Source: Anaerolineae bacterium (GTDB lineage: Bacteria; Chloroflexota; Anaerolineae; JACIWP01). Taken from it: a stretch of 11,400 bases of DNA. A program made the translations under genes and the position numbers. The notes under the pieces are model-generated. The model was not told the DNA's origin. It did not search any database and worked only from the letters and a program-made list of their open reading frames with translations. The stretch is taken from positions 1 to 11,400 of the forward strand of contig JACIWP010000087.1 of the NCBI GenBank assembly GCA_014360855.1, in the 5' to 3' direction. Shown piece after piece: positions 1 through 7,263 of the stretch. Each line of letters starts with the position of its first letter. The stretch's first letter is position 1.

Positions 1-16
1 CAGCGTCGCTGCGCCC

Positions 17-1510
17 CTACTCCACCGGCGGCGCCTGCTCCCGCCACCAGCCGGCCACCTCGCGCAGTGGCGCGATCCACGGCCGGCGCGCCCGCGCCAT
101 CTCCACGATCTCCCAGAACAGCGTGCCCCAGCCAGGCAGATCCGCCTCGTCAAGGGTGGCGTTGTGCCACAGCAGGGTGAAGCATCCGCCGACGCCGGCG
201 ACATGCGCCAGCAGGGCCTCCGCCGCTTTCCGGGCCTCCGCCGCGGAAAGCCCCCGATAGGCGTACAGCGCGGCGTCCATCAGCGTCAGTGGAATCTCCA
301 GGCAGGGATAGGGCCGGCCCCGGCGAAAGTCATAGGGGAAAAAGGGGAAGGAGAAGCCGGCGCGGCCCCCCTCCCGCTCGGCGAAGCCCAGCGACGAGTC
401 ATAGACAAAGCCCTGCGCGGCGCACATCTCCCAGGATGCCGGGATATCGAAGCGTAGGAAGTGGTGGCGCTGGCCGGCGACCGGCCCGACGATTTCCTCC
501 AGCATGCGCCGCTCCCTCTCCAGGCGCGGTGGATCGCCCAGGGTGAGAAAGCTCCCATGCAGTGCCACCTCATGGCCCAGCTCCGCCGTGCGCCGCACGA
601 TATCGGCCGGCCGGCCCTTCGGCCTCAACCGGTAGCCGCCGTCCTGCGGATGGGCATGGTCGGCCAGGAAAAAGTAAGTGGCGCGGATGCCGGCCTCCCG
701 CTCGCGCTCCGCCAGCTCCAGCACGTTGTCGTGGGGATTGGGCCTCTCTCGGAGGCCGTGCAGGGTCTCGTTCAGCCGGCGCAGGGCACCGGCCGGCCCG
801 CCCACCCGCCAGGCCTGGCGCAGGTATCCCAGCTCCCCGACGATGCGCCGCGGGCGCCATTTGCACAGGGAGTCAATGTCGTGCGTGACGCAGAAGGCGA
901 AGGGCGCGCCGCCGGGCCAGACCGGCCGGCGCGGCAGTTTTCCGCCGGCCAGCCCCTCCAGCATATCCCGCAGGAGCATCATGTACCCGTCCACCACGTG
1001 CATATCTTCGGCACAGCCGGCGAACCAGGAGGCGGCATAGCGGAAGCGGCCCCAATCGTCGCGCCCGCCCTCCGCGTACTCCTCCCATCGGCTGAGCACC
1101 CAGAAGGCGGCCGCCGGCAGGTCTGCCGGCAGGATGAGGCATCGTTCGCGGCGGGCCTGTGCGAGCCAAACCGAGGCATCCCATTCCGCCGGCCCGCCGA
1201 AGGGGAGCGGCCAGCGCCGGCCGGCATGGGAGATGTAGGCAGGGGGCGGGGGTTGGCCGGCGCCGGCCCGGCGCCGGATCTCCGCCGCGGTCGGGTCGGC
1301 GCGGATGACCAGCGCGCCGGCCGGCAGTTCGTCCGGGGGCACAGGGAGATAGGCGATGCTCGCCGGTGGTGCGCCGGCGGGGGGCCATTCGGCGCACCAG
1401 TGATAGGGGATGCCGGCGGCGCGCAGGAGGGCATCCAGCGCATAGCGGATCTCCGGCGCGATGGGATGGTCGGCGGGGATATAGAGCGCAACTGCGTCGG
1501 CCGGCATCAT
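17..1510 (-). CDS. Polysaccharide deacetylase family protein (CE4-like, with N-terminal extension)
   Basis: This 497-residue protein probably removes acetyl groups from a surface polysaccharide or its precursor. Residues 1-195 form an N-terminal region of the kind that precedes the catalytic domain in deacetylases from polysaccharide gene clusters. The catalytic half starts with VTHDID (residues 208-213, the TxDxD-like motif 1). It continues with GHEVALHGSF (312-321), FLRFD (351-355), LEIPLTLMD (404-412) and LLWHN (446-450, the late histidine motif). The usual H-x3-H metal motif has only its first histidine (H318). There is no signal peptide, so it looks cytoplasmic. The start ATG overlaps the TGA of the upstream lipoprotein gene as ATGA and has AGGAG eight bases before it; a second ATG follows at once, so the start is uncertain by one codon. 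It is the last gene seen in the operon. The family is clear; the substrate is unknown. Confidence 0.85.
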   Translation of the reverse strand: MMPADAVALYIPADHPIAPEIRYALDALLRAAGIPYHWCAEWPPAGAPPASIAYLPVPPDELPAGALVIRADPTAAEIRRRAGAGQPPPPAYISHAGRRWPLPFGGPAEWDASVWLAQARRERCLILPADLPAAAFWVLSRWEEYAEGGRDDWGRFRYAASWFAGCAEDMHVVDGYMMLLRDMLEGLAGGKLPRRPVWPGGAPFAFCVTHDIDSLCKWRPRRIVGELGYLRQAWRVGGPAGALRRLNETLHGLRERPNPHDNVLELAEREREAGIRATYFFLADHAHPQDGGYRLRPKGRPADIVRRTAELGHEVALHGSFLTLGDPPRLERERRMLEEIVGPVAGQRHHFLRFDIPASWEMCAAQGFVYDSSLGFAEREGGRAGFSFPFFPYDFRRGRPYPCLEIPLTLMDAALYAYRGLSAAEARKAAEALLAHVAGVGGCFTLLWHNATLDEADLPGWGTLFWEIVEMARARRPWIAPLREVAGWWREQAPPVE

Positions 1511-2712
1511 GGCTTCTGCTCCTGCAGTATCCGATAGACGTGCACTTGATGGGGTGCGAACACATCGCTCCAGGAACCGTCTCGCAGTTCGATCTCCCGC
1601 TCCTCGAACACGACGGTGAGCCTGGTCTGGGACGCCGGCACTCCCTGGAAGACCGCCTCCAGCTCCTCATCGGCCAGGTTCACCGCCAGCAGGTAGCGCG
1701 CGGCCTCGTCCTCATAGGCGCGGGCGGCCAATGCCGGCTCCCGCACTCTCCCGAAGCTGGGAACGCTCTGCGGCCCGCGGGTGATGCGCCATGCGAACGG
1801 CGCCTCCGCCAGCGGATGAAGGAGCGCCGGCTCCAACGTCCGCAGTTCGGCAATCGCCCCTTCCCAGGCCGCGAGCATGTCCGGATAAGGCAGGGCATAT
1901 TCCAGGGAGTACCAGTCAATGCCGCTGGCGCCGGCGATGAGGGCGGTATAGGCGTCGGCGCGCACGGCGGTCGCGTCGGGGTGGCCGGCGTACGTGCCGG
2001 CGGTATCCCCATCCTGGAACGCCTCGGCGTCGAAGAACTGCGGCACGGCGATGACCCCTTTGCCGGCGCGCTGAGCGGCCAGGCCGGCATTGTGCACCCG
2101 GGTGTAGAGGGCGGCGCGGGGGATGCGGTAGTATTCGGGATAGGCGCCGGCAAAGATGAGGTCGCAGATATCGGTCCAGCCGGCGAAGTACTCCTCTGTC
2201 GCTCCCTCGGCCAGGTATACCCCGATGGGATGGCGGCCGGCGTCGTGCTTCTTCACCAGCTCATACAGCCGCTTCCAGCGCCCATGGTCGGAGGCGCTTT
2301 TGGGCTCTTCCGGCAGGTACCAGAGCTGTAGCGCGGGATGGGACGCCAGCGGCCCGAGATACGCGGCGATATCTTCCTCTTTGGCGTTCAGGAACGATGG
2401 GGAGAGGGAAACCCGGACGCGCAGGCCGAGGGCGTGGGCGGCGTCCATGTAGGCGAGGGTGGCTTGCAGTTCCGCCGGCGGCATGGCCACCACGCGCACG
2501 CCGGCCGCCGCGGCCCTCGGCAGAGCGGCCGGCGCGACGCCGTACGCGCCCAGGTACAGGAAATCGGCCGGCGCCGGCGTGACGGTGGGCTGGCCCGGGG
2601 ACGTCGGGGGCGCCGGCGGAGTGGGAGTGGCCGGCGGCCAGATGGGCTGGCAGGCCCACAGGCCGGCCAGGGCGATGCAGGCCAGCAGGCCGGCCAGCCC
2701 GATACGCGTCAT
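1507..2712 (-). CDS. Lipoprotein with glycoside-hydrolase-like TIM-barrel body
   Basis: This 401-residue protein begins with a short lipoprotein signal peptide ending in LWAC, so Cys21 is the likely lipidated residue; Trp at the -2 position is unusual, and Cys12 is too close to the start. A Thr/Pro/Ala-rich spacer (about 22-49) leads into a body of about 50-290 with the feel of a (beta/alpha)8 barrel: GVRVVAMPP, GLRVRVSLSPSFL, LQLWYLPEEP, HPIGVYL, CDLIFAGAYP, KGVIAVPQFF and GIDWYSLEYA would be successive strands. Residues 330-401 resemble the C-terminal beta-sandwich that follows such barrels (RYLLAVNLADEEL, VFAPHQVHVYRI). Glu135 or Glu136 is the best acid/base candidate, by position only. 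It probably acts on carbohydrate outside the membrane, but no family can be named with certainty and it may be non-catalytic. A strong GGAGGGG site lies five bases before the ATG, 13 bases after the surface-protein stop. Confidence 0.75.
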   Translation of the reverse strand: MTRIGLAGLLACIALAGLWACQPIWPPATPTPPAPPTSPGQPTVTPAPADFLYLGAYGVAPAALPRAAAAGVRVVAMPPAELQATLAYMDAAHALGLRVRVSLSPSFLNAKEEDIAAYLGPLASHPALQLWYLPEEPKSASDHGRWKRLYELVKKHDAGRHPIGVYLAEGATEEYFAGWTDICDLIFAGAYPEYYRIPRAALYTRVHNAGLAAQRAGKGVIAVPQFFDAEAFQDGDTAGTYAGHPDATAVRADAYTALIAGASGIDWYSLEYALPYPDMLAAWEGAIAELRTLEPALLHPLAEAPFAWRITRGPQSVPSFGRVREPALAARAYEDEAARYLLAVNLADEELEAVFQGVPASQTRLTVVFEEREIELRDGSWSDVFAPHQVHVYRILQEQKP

Positions 2713-2717
2713 CGAAG

Positions 2718-2724
2718 CCCCTCC
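2718..2724 (-). promoter_or_regulatory. Ribosome binding site for the lipoprotein gene
   Basis: GGAGGGG lies five bases upstream of the ATG at 2712 and within the 13-base gap after the preceding stop codon. It is the strongest Shine-Dalgarno match in the window and fixes the lipoprotein start. Confidence 0.75.
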
Positions 2725-2725
2725 G

Positions 2726-5700
2726 TCATGGCTGTATCAGCGGGAAGAGCACCTGGGTCACGGCGAAGGCCCATACCCCGACCCGCTGTCCCTGTTCGTC
2801 AATGTACCATACGTCAGCGGAATCGCCGGCGGACAGGATTCGCCCGGCACCCGGCCCGACGGCGAAGGCGCCGGCGTCATCGCTCCAGCCGTAGACGGTG
2901 TACGTCGCCGGCCCGATGTGGAAATCGAGGCGCACCGGCCGTGCCGGCGGCACGATGCCGGCGACGCGATTCCCCGGGATATCCAGCAGTGCATGGATAG
3001 GGGCGATGGGCACCTGGATGACGAGCCGGCCGTTATCTGCCTCCAACACGTCGCCGGGCCAGATATCCGCGCCGAACTGCCCTTCGGCGCGGAAGACGCG
3101 CCCGTTCGCTGGGTTGGCCGCCACGGTCTTGACCTCCTTGACCGCGCCGGCGGCGGAGCGCAGGGTCATGGTGACGAGCCGGCCGGGTTCCGTCCACAGC
3201 TCCGCGTTGTCATAGGTCTGATGGACGGCGAGGCGCAGGGCGGACTGCAGGATGCCGATGCGGTGGCCGGCGGGATTGCTCTGTTCCACCAAGACGCGGT
3301 CGCCAGGCTGTAGGTCCAGACTGCCGGCGTAGTCCATGGTGAAGATGCCGGCGGCGTCGCTCTGGCCGGCGCGTTTATCCCAGTTCCCCAGCTCCGGCGG
3401 GTGCTCCACCCAGATGGACAGCTCGGCGTTCGGAAGCCCATGGGTGGTCAGGCGGTCGCCGAGCGGGTCAATGTCCACCGAGAGCGCGTCCACCGGGATT
3501 TCGATGGTCTGTCGGCCGTCGGAAAGGCGCACGCGGTCGCCGAACAGCACTTGGGCCGGCAGAACCGTCCAGGGCAGGTAGCTGTAGCGGTCCGCCAGGG
3601 CCATCTTTGTCGCCTTCAGCGTGCCGTCGGGGCCATGCAGGGTGATGGTCACGGGCGCGCTGTAGTCCAGCCCCACGCCGTAAACGGCGCTTTCGGTCTG
3701 GTTGATGGTGATCTGCGCGGCGTAATGGTCCACGAGCATCCAATCGCCGTCGGCGTTCTGCCACCAGACGCGGAAGCGGTCGCCGGCGCGTATGCGGACG
3801 ATATCATCAAAGGGCACGCCATAGGCGCCGCCGGCGTCGGCCTGCGCCGATTTCTGGTACAGGGTTTCCTCGCCAGTGAAGGGATCGCGGCGGATGATCT
3901 CGGCCAGCACCACGCTGGAGGCCGGCGCCTGGCCGGTCAGCAGGTTCTGGGTGGGGTCGGCGCGGGCTGAAAGCGGCGTGAGCCGCAGTTCCGCCCGCCG
4001 GCCGCGACAGCACTCGATGACGACCAAATCGCCGTCGCGCAGTCCGCTGGCCGGCCACCAATCCGCGAAGCCGGCGGGGTTGGCGTGCACGTTCGTGCTT
4101 TCTTTCAAGGCCCCGCTCCCGTCGTAGAGGGAGAGGGTCGCGTCGCTGTTGCGGTCGAACCAGCTCAGCACGCGCCCCTGGCGGGTGTTGGCGGCCAGCG
4201 CCGGTTGGCGGAACTTGAAGTAGTTGATATTGCCGTTGGCATCCGTGTAGTATAACGAACCGTCATCGCCGTCGCGCAGGTCATAGTCCGTCAGGAGTAT
4301 CTCGGCATCGCCGGCGGCGTCCGTCTGGAAGTTCAGATAGACGCTCTCCGCCTGCTGGGTGGAGTACCAGCCGTACAGCCGGGCGGAGGGTGGCCCATGT
4401 ACGAGGAGCCGATCGGTGTCAATCTCCACTTGGGCGGTGAAATCCAGCACCTCTACGGTAGTGGTGACGGTCTGGCCGGCGACGCGCACCCTCTGGCCAG
4501 GCATGACGTCGTGATCGAAATACGTCTCGAAACTGCCGGTGTTCTCGTGGGCCAGGACGGCGCGCTCCTCCAGCAAGGCGCCGGCGGCGTCCAGCAGTGC
4601 CACCCGCAGTTCCTCGCCGGGATCCGCGGCACCCTCCACCCGGTCGTAGTATTGGTCCACCAGCACGTGCCGCGGGCGGACATATATCTCAGTGGCGCTG
4701 AAATTGTCGCCGACGGCGACCCAAAGCTCGTCGCCGGCCTGCAGGTCCACGATATCGCCGAAGGTGATGCGGAAACTGCCGGCGGTGTCGGCCGTGGCGT
4801 GCCGCACGTACCACTCCACGCCGGCCGGCCCGGGGTGGCTGACGACGACGCGCACGCGCCGGCCGGCAGGCGCATGTCCGCTGACCGTGTCCGTTGCGAG
4901 GTTCACGCTGGCGTCCAGGGCCAGCACCGGCGCCGTGACAGCCTGCGTGGTGGTGACCACTACCCGATCGCCGGGGATGATGTCCGCCGGCGTCCCTTCC
5001 CCGAAGATGAGGATGTAGCCGCCGTCCGTGAGGTTCGTGGTGGCGCTGGCCAGGCCCTTCAGCTCGCCGGCCGCGGAGTACAGCGCGCCCTCGACGATGA
5101 GGCCGGGCGCATCATACCCGACCACCTCATCATACTGCGGGCGAACCTTGGGCCCCGGGGCAAAGGCGTTCTTTTCCATCCAGAGGTCGCCGGCGGCGAA
5201 GATGACGCGCGCCATATCCGCCGGCAGGATATCCACGCGGCCGGCGAAGCTGACGCTGTAGGCGCCGGCGAAATTGGAGGTCAGCGTGAGCTGTTGTCCC
5301 TGCACTGTGACGAACACCTGCGTATAGGGCAGTGCGGTGCCGAGGACCCGGTCCGTGGGGATATCGAGGGTGGTGGTCATGGGCGGGACCACGGCGCGGA
5401 AGGTCTCTGCGCCGGTGGTGATGAGCACCTCGTCGCCGGCGCGGATGTCGGCCGGCTGTGCACCGGTCCCCTTGATGCCGCCGGCGTAAAAGGCGCCCTG
5501 GAAGAATCCCTTGCCGTCGGCATCCACCAGATCATGGCCCTTTTCCTGTTTGGCCGGGTCCAGCAACTGCATGGACACCGCGGCGCGGGCGCCAACAGTG
5601 CCATATACCCGGTTGTATGTCTCAGCCACGTAGATCTCGTGGAACGATGCCGGCGCCATCCCTCCCGACGGCGGTGGCACGGCCGGCAGGCGCGGCGGGG

Positions 5701-5842
5701 TGAGGGGGGCTTCCTCGGCCGGGGGTCCGGAAAGCTGGCCGGCCGGCATGCCCCATACGGCGAGCAAGACTGCCAGGACCAGCAGGACAGCGACGCCCAC
5801 TGCCAGCAATCCACGCCGAACAAGGTCACTGCGTCCGTTCAT
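2726..5842 (-). CDS. Large membrane-anchored surface protein with twelve tandem beta-type repeats
   Basis: This 1038-residue protein starts with a short basic stretch and one hydrophobic segment (about 11-30). This could be an uncleaved anchor or a signal peptide; no lipobox or C-terminal sorting motif is seen. A Pro/Ala-rich linker (about 33-64) follows, and residues 67-1030 are twelve diverged repeats of about 80 residues each. Most repeats end in a GD-x-V type motif (for example AGDEV, PGDRV, AGDEL, DGDLV, AGDRF, FGDRV, PGDRV). The repeats alternate between two subtypes, giving six two-domain units. The pattern of short beta strands with Gly-Asp turns suggests Ig-like or carboxypeptidase-regulatory-like sandwiches, but I do not recognise a named family. 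There is no enzymatic motif. Likely roles are surface scaffold, adhesin or glycan-binding protein, inferred only from export and position in a glycan operon. AAGGAAG six bases before the ATG supports the start. The 45-base gap upstream is the longest in the window. Confidence 0.8.
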   Translation of the reverse strand: MNGRSDLVRRGLLAVGVAVLLVLAVLLAVWGMPAGQLSGPPAEEAPLTPPRLPAVPPPSGGMAPASFHEIYVAETYNRVYGTVGARAAVSMQLLDPAKQEKGHDLVDADGKGFFQGAFYAGGIKGTGAQPADIRAGDEVLITTGAETFRAVVPPMTTTLDIPTDRVLGTALPYTQVFVTVQGQQLTLTSNFAGAYSVSFAGRVDILPADMARVIFAAGDLWMEKNAFAPGPKVRPQYDEVVGYDAPGLIVEGALYSAAGELKGLASATTNLTDGGYILIFGEGTPADIIPGDRVVVTTTQAVTAPVLALDASVNLATDTVSGHAPAGRRVRVVVSHPGPAGVEWYVRHATADTAGSFRITFGDIVDLQAGDELWVAVGDNFSATEIYVRPRHVLVDQYYDRVEGAADPGEELRVALLDAAGALLEERAVLAHENTGSFETYFDHDVMPGQRVRVAGQTVTTTVEVLDFTAQVEIDTDRLLVHGPPSARLYGWYSTQQAESVYLNFQTDAAGDAEILLTDYDLRDGDDGSLYYTDANGNINYFKFRQPALAANTRQGRVLSWFDRNSDATLSLYDGSGALKESTNVHANPAGFADWWPASGLRDGDLVVIECCRGRRAELRLTPLSARADPTQNLLTGQAPASSVVLAEIIRRDPFTGEETLYQKSAQADAGGAYGVPFDDIVRIRAGDRFRVWWQNADGDWMLVDHYAAQITINQTESAVYGVGLDYSAPVTITLHGPDGTLKATKMALADRYSYLPWTVLPAQVLFGDRVRLSDGRQTIEIPVDALSVDIDPLGDRLTTHGLPNAELSIWVEHPPELGNWDKRAGQSDAAGIFTMDYAGSLDLQPGDRVLVEQSNPAGHRIGILQSALRLAVHQTYDNAELWTEPGRLVTMTLRSAAGAVKEVKTVAANPANGRVFRAEGQFGADIWPGDVLEADNGRLVIQVPIAPIHALLDIPGNRVAGIVPPARPVRLDFHIGPATYTVYGWSDDAGAFAVGPGAGRILSAGDSADVWYIDEQGQRVGVWAFAVTQVLFPLIQP
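2753..5644 (-). repeat. Six tandem A-B domain pairs (twelve protein repeats) in the surface protein
   Basis: Approximate residue limits are A1 67-155, B1 156-231, A2 232-308, B2 309-390, A3 391-469, B3 470-546, A4 547-622, B4 623-708, A5 709-785, B5 786-867, A6 868-946 and B6 947-1030. A-type repeats carry a central G-x-L-K-E-like turn (GELKG, GALLEE, GALKES, GTLKAT, GAVKEV), usually followed after several residues by an Ala or Ala-Asn. B-type repeats open with D-I-x-x-D-R-V-x-G (DIPTDRVLG, DIPGNRVAG; also NLATDTVSG, EIDTDRLLVHG) and most carry D-A/T-A-G-x-F in the middle (DTAGSF, DAAGIF, DDAGAF). The GD-type motifs fall at residues near 137, 209, 292, 371, 450, 526, 605, 688, 769, 848, 931 and 1007, about 79 apart. 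The similarity is at protein level; the DNA copies are well diverged. Confidence 0.8.
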
Positions 5843-5848
5843 TTGTCA

Positions 5849-5855
5849 CTTCCTT
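5849..5855 (-). promoter_or_regulatory. Ribosome binding site for the large surface protein
   Basis: AAGGAAG lies six bases before the ATG at 5842, in the 45-base gap after the acyltransferase gene. It supports that ATG as the start and gives a basic N-terminus directly before the hydrophobic segment. Confidence 0.65.
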
Positions 5856-5871
5856 TCTGGTAACTGCGCGA

Positions 5872-5885
5872 GCACCGGCAGGTGC
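5872..5885 (-). other. Small inverted repeat in the longest intergenic gap
   Basis: Five-base arms (GCACC and GGTGC) flank a four-base loop just after the acyltransferase stop codon. No T-run follows on the transcribed strand, so it is not a convincing terminator. It could be a weak RNA hairpin that tunes expression of the surface-protein gene, or chance in G+C-rich DNA. Confidence 0.2.
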
Positions 5886-5887
5886 GG

Positions 5888-6556
5888 TCATTCCTCTTCC
5901 CAGGCCGGCGTGAAAAAGCGCAGGACGCGCCCCGGCACACCGACGACCACCGCGTTGGCCGGCACATCCTCCACGATCATCGCCTGTCCGCCGATGACCG
6001 CGCCGCTCCCGATGGTCACGCCCTGACGGGTGGCTGCGCCGATGCCGAAATCCACTCCATCACCGAGCCGGCTTCCGCCGGCGAGGAGGGCGCCCGGGGC
6101 CAGCGTGCAGTATGCGCCGAGCTGGACATCATGTCCGATGAAGCACAGGTTGTTGATAACGGTAAAATCCCCGATGCTGGCGCGGTTTTCCACCACACAG
6201 CCGGCCAGGATCACCACTCCCAGGCCCAACCGTGCCCGGGAGGAAAGGTGGACGGCCGGGTGGACCAGCGAGGTGAAATGCAGGCCGCGGCGGAGCGCTT
6301 CCTGGACCATATGCCGGCGGCTGCGCGGGGCACCGATGGCGGCGATGAGAGGGATATCCCGCCGGCCGGGCGCCTCATCGAACCAATCCAGCCCGCCCAG
6401 CACAGGGAGATCGTCGATCTCCTGCCCCCACAGCGCGGTATCCGCGTCGATGTAGCCGATAGGTTGGATATCCTGGCCGGCGCGCTGACAGGCCTCAATG
6501 CCGTCCAGGACCTCGCGCGCCAATCCGCCGGCGCCCAGCAGAATCACCTTGCTCAT
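5888..6556 (-). CDS. PglD/NeuD-like sugar acyltransferase (left-handed beta-helix)
   Basis: This 222-residue protein matches the usual length and layout of the PglD/NeuD family, which transfers an acetyl or related acyl group from CoA to an amino or hydroxyl group of a nucleotide sugar or sialic acid. Residues 1-60 form a small Rossmann-like nucleotide-sugar binding domain with VILLGAGGLAREVLD at the start and YIDAD near 35-39. Residues about 98-210 are imperfect hexapeptide repeats of a trimeric left-handed beta-helix (VHPAVHLSS, GDFTVINN, GHDVQLG, TIGSGAVIGG). His142 in IGHD is at the position of the catalytic base of PglD, and VPGRV near the C-terminus is typical. Its ATG overlaps the TGA of the upstream phosphoglycosyl transferase gene (ATGA), so the two are probably translationally coupled. 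This pairing resembles pglC/pglD of bacillosamine pathways, but the real substrate is not shown by the sequence. Confidence 0.88.
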   Translation of the reverse strand: MSKVILLGAGGLAREVLDGIEACQRAGQDIQPIGYIDADTALWGQEIDDLPVLGGLDWFDEAPGRRDIPLIAAIGAPRSRRHMVQEALRRGLHFTSLVHPAVHLSSRARLGLGVVILAGCVVENRASIGDFTVINNLCFIGHDVQLGAYCTLAPGALLAGGSRLGDGVDFGIGAATRQGVTIGSGAVIGGQAMIVEDVPANAVVVGVPGRVLRFFTPAWEEE

Positions 6557-7263
6557 ACCTTCCCGTCGTCCGAAGGGGTCTCGGCCGGCTCCAGCCGGGA
6601 TATCTCATCGCCAATGCCGGCATCGTCCACGCCGCGCGCCGTGAGGACGGCCGGCAGGGTCCGCAGGAGGATGACCAGGTCCAGCCAGAGGGACCAGTGC
6701 TCCACGTACCATATATCATACTCGATGCGCTCGGGCCAGGTCAAGGACTTGCGGCCGTGAATCTGGGCCCAGCCGGTCACCCCCGGCAGGACCAGCAGAC
6801 GGCCCTTCTGCCGGGGGGTATAGCGCAGTACCTGGTACGGCAGGGTGGGGCGCGGCCCGACAAAGCTCATCTCGCCCTTCAGGATGTTGATGAGCTGGGG
6901 CAGTTCATCCAGGCTGAGCTTGCGCAGGAGCCTGCCGACTCGGGTGATGCGGGGGTCATCCGCGCGTGTGTGTACCCCCAGACCGATTTGCTCGGCGTTC
7001 ACCACCATGGTGCGGAACTTATAGATGCGGAAGAGCCGGCCGTCCTTGCCGACGCGCATCTGGCGGAAGAAGACCGGCCCGGGCGAATCCAGCCGGATCA
7101 GCAGAGCGATGAGCGCGAACAGCGGCAGGAGGATGAGCAGGCCGATGAACGCCAGGATGCGGTCAAAGATGGCCTTGACGAGCCGGCCGGCCGCTCCGCC
7201 GGCGGCGCGCACCGGCACGTTGTCCATGGTGACGATGTATTCGCCCTCGCGCATTTCCGTCAT
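6553..7263 (-). CDS. Initiating phosphoglycosyl transferase (bacterial sugar transferase, PglC-like)
   Basis: This 236-residue enzyme would transfer a sugar phosphate from a UDP-sugar to undecaprenyl phosphate at the inner face of the membrane, the first step of glycan assembly. It is the short, single-domain monotopic type, without the extra membrane helices of WcaJ or WbaP. A hydrophobic stretch at about 33-58, broken by Pro47, fits the re-entrant membrane helix. Family motifs follow in order: SPGPVFFRQ (60-68), FRIYKFRTM (78-86), SLDELPQ (117-123, with Asp119-Glu120 as the catalytic dyad), GEMSFVGPRP (130-139) and PGVTGWAQI (160-168). The chosen ATG forms an ATGA overlap with the stop of the upstream GT4 gene and has GAAGGG nine bases before it. 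A GTG six bases further up is possible but poorly spaced, and an ATG three codons further down is also possible. Confidence 0.93.
   Translation of the reverse strand: MTEMREGEYIVTMDNVPVRAAGGAAGRLVKAIFDRILAFIGLLILLPLFALIALLIRLDSPGPVFFRQMRVGKDGRLFRIYKFRTMVVNAEQIGLGVHTRADDPRITRVGRLLRKLSLDELPQLINILKGEMSFVGPRPTLPYQVLRYTPRQKGRLLVLPGVTGWAQIHGRKSLTWPERIEYDIWYVEHWSLWLDLVILLRTLPAVLTARGVDDAGIGDEISRLEPAETPSDDGKV

Noticed and set aside
461..2331. Long plus-strand frames opposite the deacetylase and lipoprotein genes
   Set aside because: They are composition artefacts of the same kind; the minus-strand frames carry clear family motifs and Shine-Dalgarno sites.
4397..5863. A 488-codon open frame on the plus strand opposite the surface-protein gene
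   Set aside because: It mirrors the codons of a well-supported gene in G+C-rich DNA, where stop codons are rare on the opposite strand. Its translation has no recognisable motif and no good ribosome site was seen.
5872..5885. Transcription terminator between the acyltransferase and surface-protein genes
   Set aside because: The stem is only five base pairs and no T-run follows on the transcribed strand.
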